This document shows positions 5,172 to 5,736 of a stretch of 5,736 bases of DNA, one piece after another. Source of the stretch: Syntrophomonadaceae bacterium (GTDB lineage: Bacteria > Bacillota > Dethiobacteria > DTU022). Every line of letters starts with the position of its first letter. The stretch's first letter is position 1. The notes below the pieces were generated by a model. That model was not told where the DNA came from. It saw nothing but the letters and a program-made list of their open reading frames with translations, and ran no database searches. The position numbers and the translations under genes were made by a program. Location: positions 1-5,736 of the forward strand of contig SKPU01000032.1 in NCBI GenBank assembly GCA_007119335.1, in the 5' to 3' direction.

Positions 5172-5736
5172 TATTTATTACCTCCAATATTTCAGATAAA
5201 ACTTTCTCCATCGTTCCCTCTATTTTGCCTGCCGAAAGATTATCGACCAAAGTCCTGGTTTCTTTTAAAGCTTCCTGGGGAAATGTTTGTTTCTGATTAA
5301 TCCGCTCCAGGAATGTATCCGCATCTGAAATACAATCTATTTTTATTAAAGCAAAGATTGCCACACCTGTTATAATCGGTAGCATATTAATTTGTTTTTC
5401 CCAGCATTTATGTTCTGCTGCCCTAGTTGCATCCTGGAAAGCTTCGATCATGTGTGGATATTCACGGGCCAGACTTTTAAACTCTTCTTCAACAACAACC
5501 TTTAATGAATTTTGTTTCAAGCCCTTTGCACTTGGACCCAGACACATTTCCGCATGAGCGCACCACTGGGCACAACCCATATCAAACCTTGGATTGGCTA
5601 CCCTGTTTTTACAATTGGGGCAGCGCAACCTGATATCAGTCTTAAAGAACTCAATCATTTCGCCACACTGAGGACATTTTTCTTCATGAACATCGTCTGT
5701 GGTCCAATAACGCATATCTTGTCCGGGACATTTTGT
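5164..5736 (-). CDS. Cysteine-rich zinc-ribbon-like protein of unknown function, 5' end outside window
   Basis: The frame is open to the right edge, so 190 residues are seen and the true start is probably outside. The first Met (5713-5715) has no convincing ribosome site, and the preceding codons read TKCPGQD, which with MRYW forms a CPGQDxRYW start that I associate with a family in anaerobes. Numbered from that Met, C14-x2-C17 and C32-x2-C35 look like one zinc ribbon or rubredoxin-like knuckle pair, followed by NPRFDMGCAQWCAHAEMC (Cys48, 52, 58), a possible second metal site. The rest is helical, with a hydrophobic stretch LPIITGVAIFALIKI (112-126) more like a buried helix than a membrane span. 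Related N-terminal modules are, as I recall, fused to HD phosphohydrolase domains; here no HD dyad is visible. It overlaps the ferredoxin-like gene by 8 bases, so the two products likely act together. Metal binding is likely; function unknown. Confidence 0.8.
   Translation of the reverse strand, partial: TKCPGQDMRYWTTDDVHEEKCPQCGEMIEFFKTDIRLRCPNCKNRVANPRFDMGCAQWCAHAEMCLGPSAKGLKQNSLKVVVEEEFKSLAREYPHMIEAFQDATRAAEHKCWEKQINMLPIITGVAIFALIKIDCISDADTFLERINQKQTFPQEALKETRTLVDNLSAGKIEGTMEKVLSEILEVINNE
5180..5185 (-). promoter_or_regulatory. Ribosome binding site inside the upstream gene, fixing the ferredoxin-like start
   Basis: A perfect GGAGGT on the minus strand lies 8 bases before the ATG at 5169-5171, within the last codons of the zinc-ribbon gene. 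The two frames share ATGAGTAA (5164-5171), so the upstream stop and downstream start overlap. This arrangement supports the chosen start and suggests translational coupling of the two proteins. Confidence 0.75.

Noticed and set aside
5338..5382. Hydrophobic stretch in the zinc-ribbon protein as a membrane helix
   Set aside because: It is only about 15 residues, broken by a Pro at its start and a Lys near its end, in an otherwise soluble cysteine-rich protein; a buried helix is more likely.

Overview
The window looks like chromosome of an anaerobic, low-to-medium GC Firmicute, most plausibly a clostridial or Peptococcaceae-like lineage. The reasons are strong AGGAGG-type ribosome binding sites, sigma-A style promoters with TATAAT boxes, an Rrf2 regulator with cluster-ligand cysteines, and ferredoxin-like proteins of a kind familiar from strict anaerobes. 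The genus cannot be fixed from the sequence alone. I see no mobile element, CRISPR array or broken gene. Coding density is high and every intergenic gap is below 200 bases.

Left part, all on the minus strand and transcribed right to left. A three-gene set runs from 3782 to 614: a membrane serine protease of the NfeD1b type, a slipin (stomatin/SPFH protein) and a YegS/DgkB-like lipid kinase, with gaps of 33 and 25 bases. A good promoter lies only before the first gene, so this is probably one operon. NfeD1b with slipin is an established pairing in membrane-microdomain quality control; the lipid kinase adds a link to lipid turnover. Next comes tRNA-Leu(CAG) with its own near-consensus promoter and a downstream hairpin terminator, then the 5' portion of a universal stress protein gene that runs off the left edge.

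Centre, 3783-3949. This divergent control region holds the nfeD promoter on the minus strand and a TTGACT-17-TATAAT promoter on the plus strand. The latter is followed at its start site by a 7-3-7 inverted repeat, the likely autoregulatory operator of the Rrf2-family regulator it drives (3950-4363). That regulator has three cysteines spaced almost as in IscR.

Right part. Convergent to the regulator is a pair of cysteine-rich genes on the minus strand that overlap by 8 bases: a protein with a two-motif ferredoxin-like module and a long cysteine-bearing C-terminal domain (4389-5171), and a zinc-ribbon-like protein whose 5' end lies outside the window (5164-5736). With the Rrf2 regulator they suggest a small iron-sulfur/redox locus of unknown function. 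This is the least explained part of the window and where the most interesting leads lie.
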